Shown piece after piece: positions 21,756 to 22,196 of a stretch of 22,196 bases of DNA. Source of the stretch: Lachnospiraceae bacterium (GTDB lineage Bacteria > Bacillota > Clostridia > Lachnospirales > Lachnospiraceae); the NCBI GenBank assembly GCA_021199405.1, contig JAJQID010000190.1, forward strand, positions 1-22,196, given 5' to 3'. Both the position numbers and the translations under genes were made by a program. How positions within the stretch are numbered: the stretch's first letter is position 1; each line of letters opens with the position of its first letter. The notes beneath the pieces were generated by a model, which saw only the letters and a list, made by a program, of their open reading frames with translations, searched no databases and had not been told where the DNA came from.

Positions 21756-22196
21756 TTACTGCGTCACCTGATTGCCTGTGTACAGCTGGTAATACTTGCC
21801 CTTCTGTGCAATCAGCTCATCATGGTTGCCGCGCTCAATGATACGGCCCATCTCCAGCACCATGATACAGTCGGCGTTCTTGATGGTGGACAGTCTGTGA
21901 GCGATGACGAAGGTGGTCCTGCCGGCCATCAGACGATCCATGCCCTCCTGCACCAGGCGCTCCGTTCTGGTATCAATGGAAGAGGTAGCCTCATCCAGAA
22001 TCAACGCCGGCGGATTGGCCACAGCCGCTCTGGCAATTGCCAGAAGCTGTCTCTGGCCCTGGGAAAGGTTACTGCCGTCGCCAGTCAGCATGGTATTGTA
22101 GCCGTCCGGCAGTCTGTCAATAAAGAAGTCCGCCCTGGCCAGCTTTGCGGCCTCGATGCACTCCGCATCGGTGGCGTCCAGCTTGCCGTAACGGAT
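21756..22196 (-). CDS. ABC exporter, ATPase C-terminal part (5' end outside window)
   Basis: 147 codons of an open frame that enters from the right edge; an internal ATG at 22091 is not the start. Visible are the end of the Q-loop-to-signature region (IRYGKLDATDAEC), signature LSQGQ, Walker B with catalytic Glu (ALILDEATSSID), D-loop, and H-loop IAHRL, followed by GNHDELIAQKGKYYQLY, the usual end of MdlB/MsbA-type exporters with fused permease. The half-transporter permease would lie to the right. Substrate cannot be told. Unrelated by position to the pilus. Confidence 0.9.
   Translation of the reverse strand: MRYGKLDATDAECIEAAKLARADFFIDRLPDGYNTMLTGDGSNLSQGQRQLLAIARAAVANPPALILDEATSSIDTRTERLVQEGMDRLMAGRTTFVIAHRLSTIKNADCIMVLEMGRIIERGNHDELIAQKGKYYQLYTGNQVTQ

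Noticed and set aside
21756..22091. Short ABC ATPase starting at the ATG at 22091
   Set aside because: The frame stays open to the window edge with matching ABC sequence upstream, so the gene is cut by the edge, not short.

Overview
The window looks like a chromosomal segment of a spore-forming Gram-positive Clostridia, most likely a gut-type Lachnospiraceae. The reasons are a Tad/Flp pilus locus without secretin or CpaB genes, a SleC-like cortex-lytic enzyme, and DUF6382-FHA, DUF5702-type and Flp1-like proteins typical of Firmicutes Tad loci. Taxonomy is inferred from protein families only.

Layout. (1) 1-1976, minus strand: a 55-aa membrane protein, a possible 27-aa ORF, and a transmembrane Ser/Thr kinase that runs off the left edge. 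(2) 2154-5106, minus strand: two overlapping polytopic membrane proteins of the GT-C glycosyltransferase type. (3) 5163-5624, plus strand: a stand-alone copy of the N-terminal (zinc-cysteine/methylase) domain of a prepilin peptidase. (4) 5672-18594, minus strand: one tightly packed operon of about 13 kb, in transcription order CpaE-like ATPase, CpaF/TadA ATPase, TadB, TadC, Flp-like pilin, TadE-like minor pilin, large TadG/DUF5702-like protein, second TadE-like minor pilin, A24 prepilin peptidase core, TPR/WG-repeat protein, DUF6382-FHA protein and PP2C phosphatase. (5) 18595-19191: a non-coding stretch holding the pilus promoter and a strong terminator. (6) 19192 onward: an XRE regulator, a decayed PD-(D/E)XK (Rpn-type) gene, a SleC-like protein, and the tail of an ABC exporter at the right edge.

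How it fits together. Kinase, FHA reader and PP2C form a complete Ser/Thr phospho-signalling set. The reader and eraser genes end the pilus operon; the writer is in a separate operon about 4 kb away. Both operons start with almost the same promoter: 32 of 35 bp are identical, including the -35, the 18-bp spacer and the -10, so they are probably co-regulated. The kinase has an insert of about 90 residues beside its activation segment with four T-x-x-D motifs, the form FHA domains prefer when the Thr is phosphorylated. The working model is a pilus whose assembly is gated by phospho-dependent recruitment of the FHA protein. The prepilin peptidase is split: catalytic core inside the operon, cysteine domain in a separate divergent gene. 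The two GT-C proteins between the modules could modify pilins or the envelope, but only position supports that.
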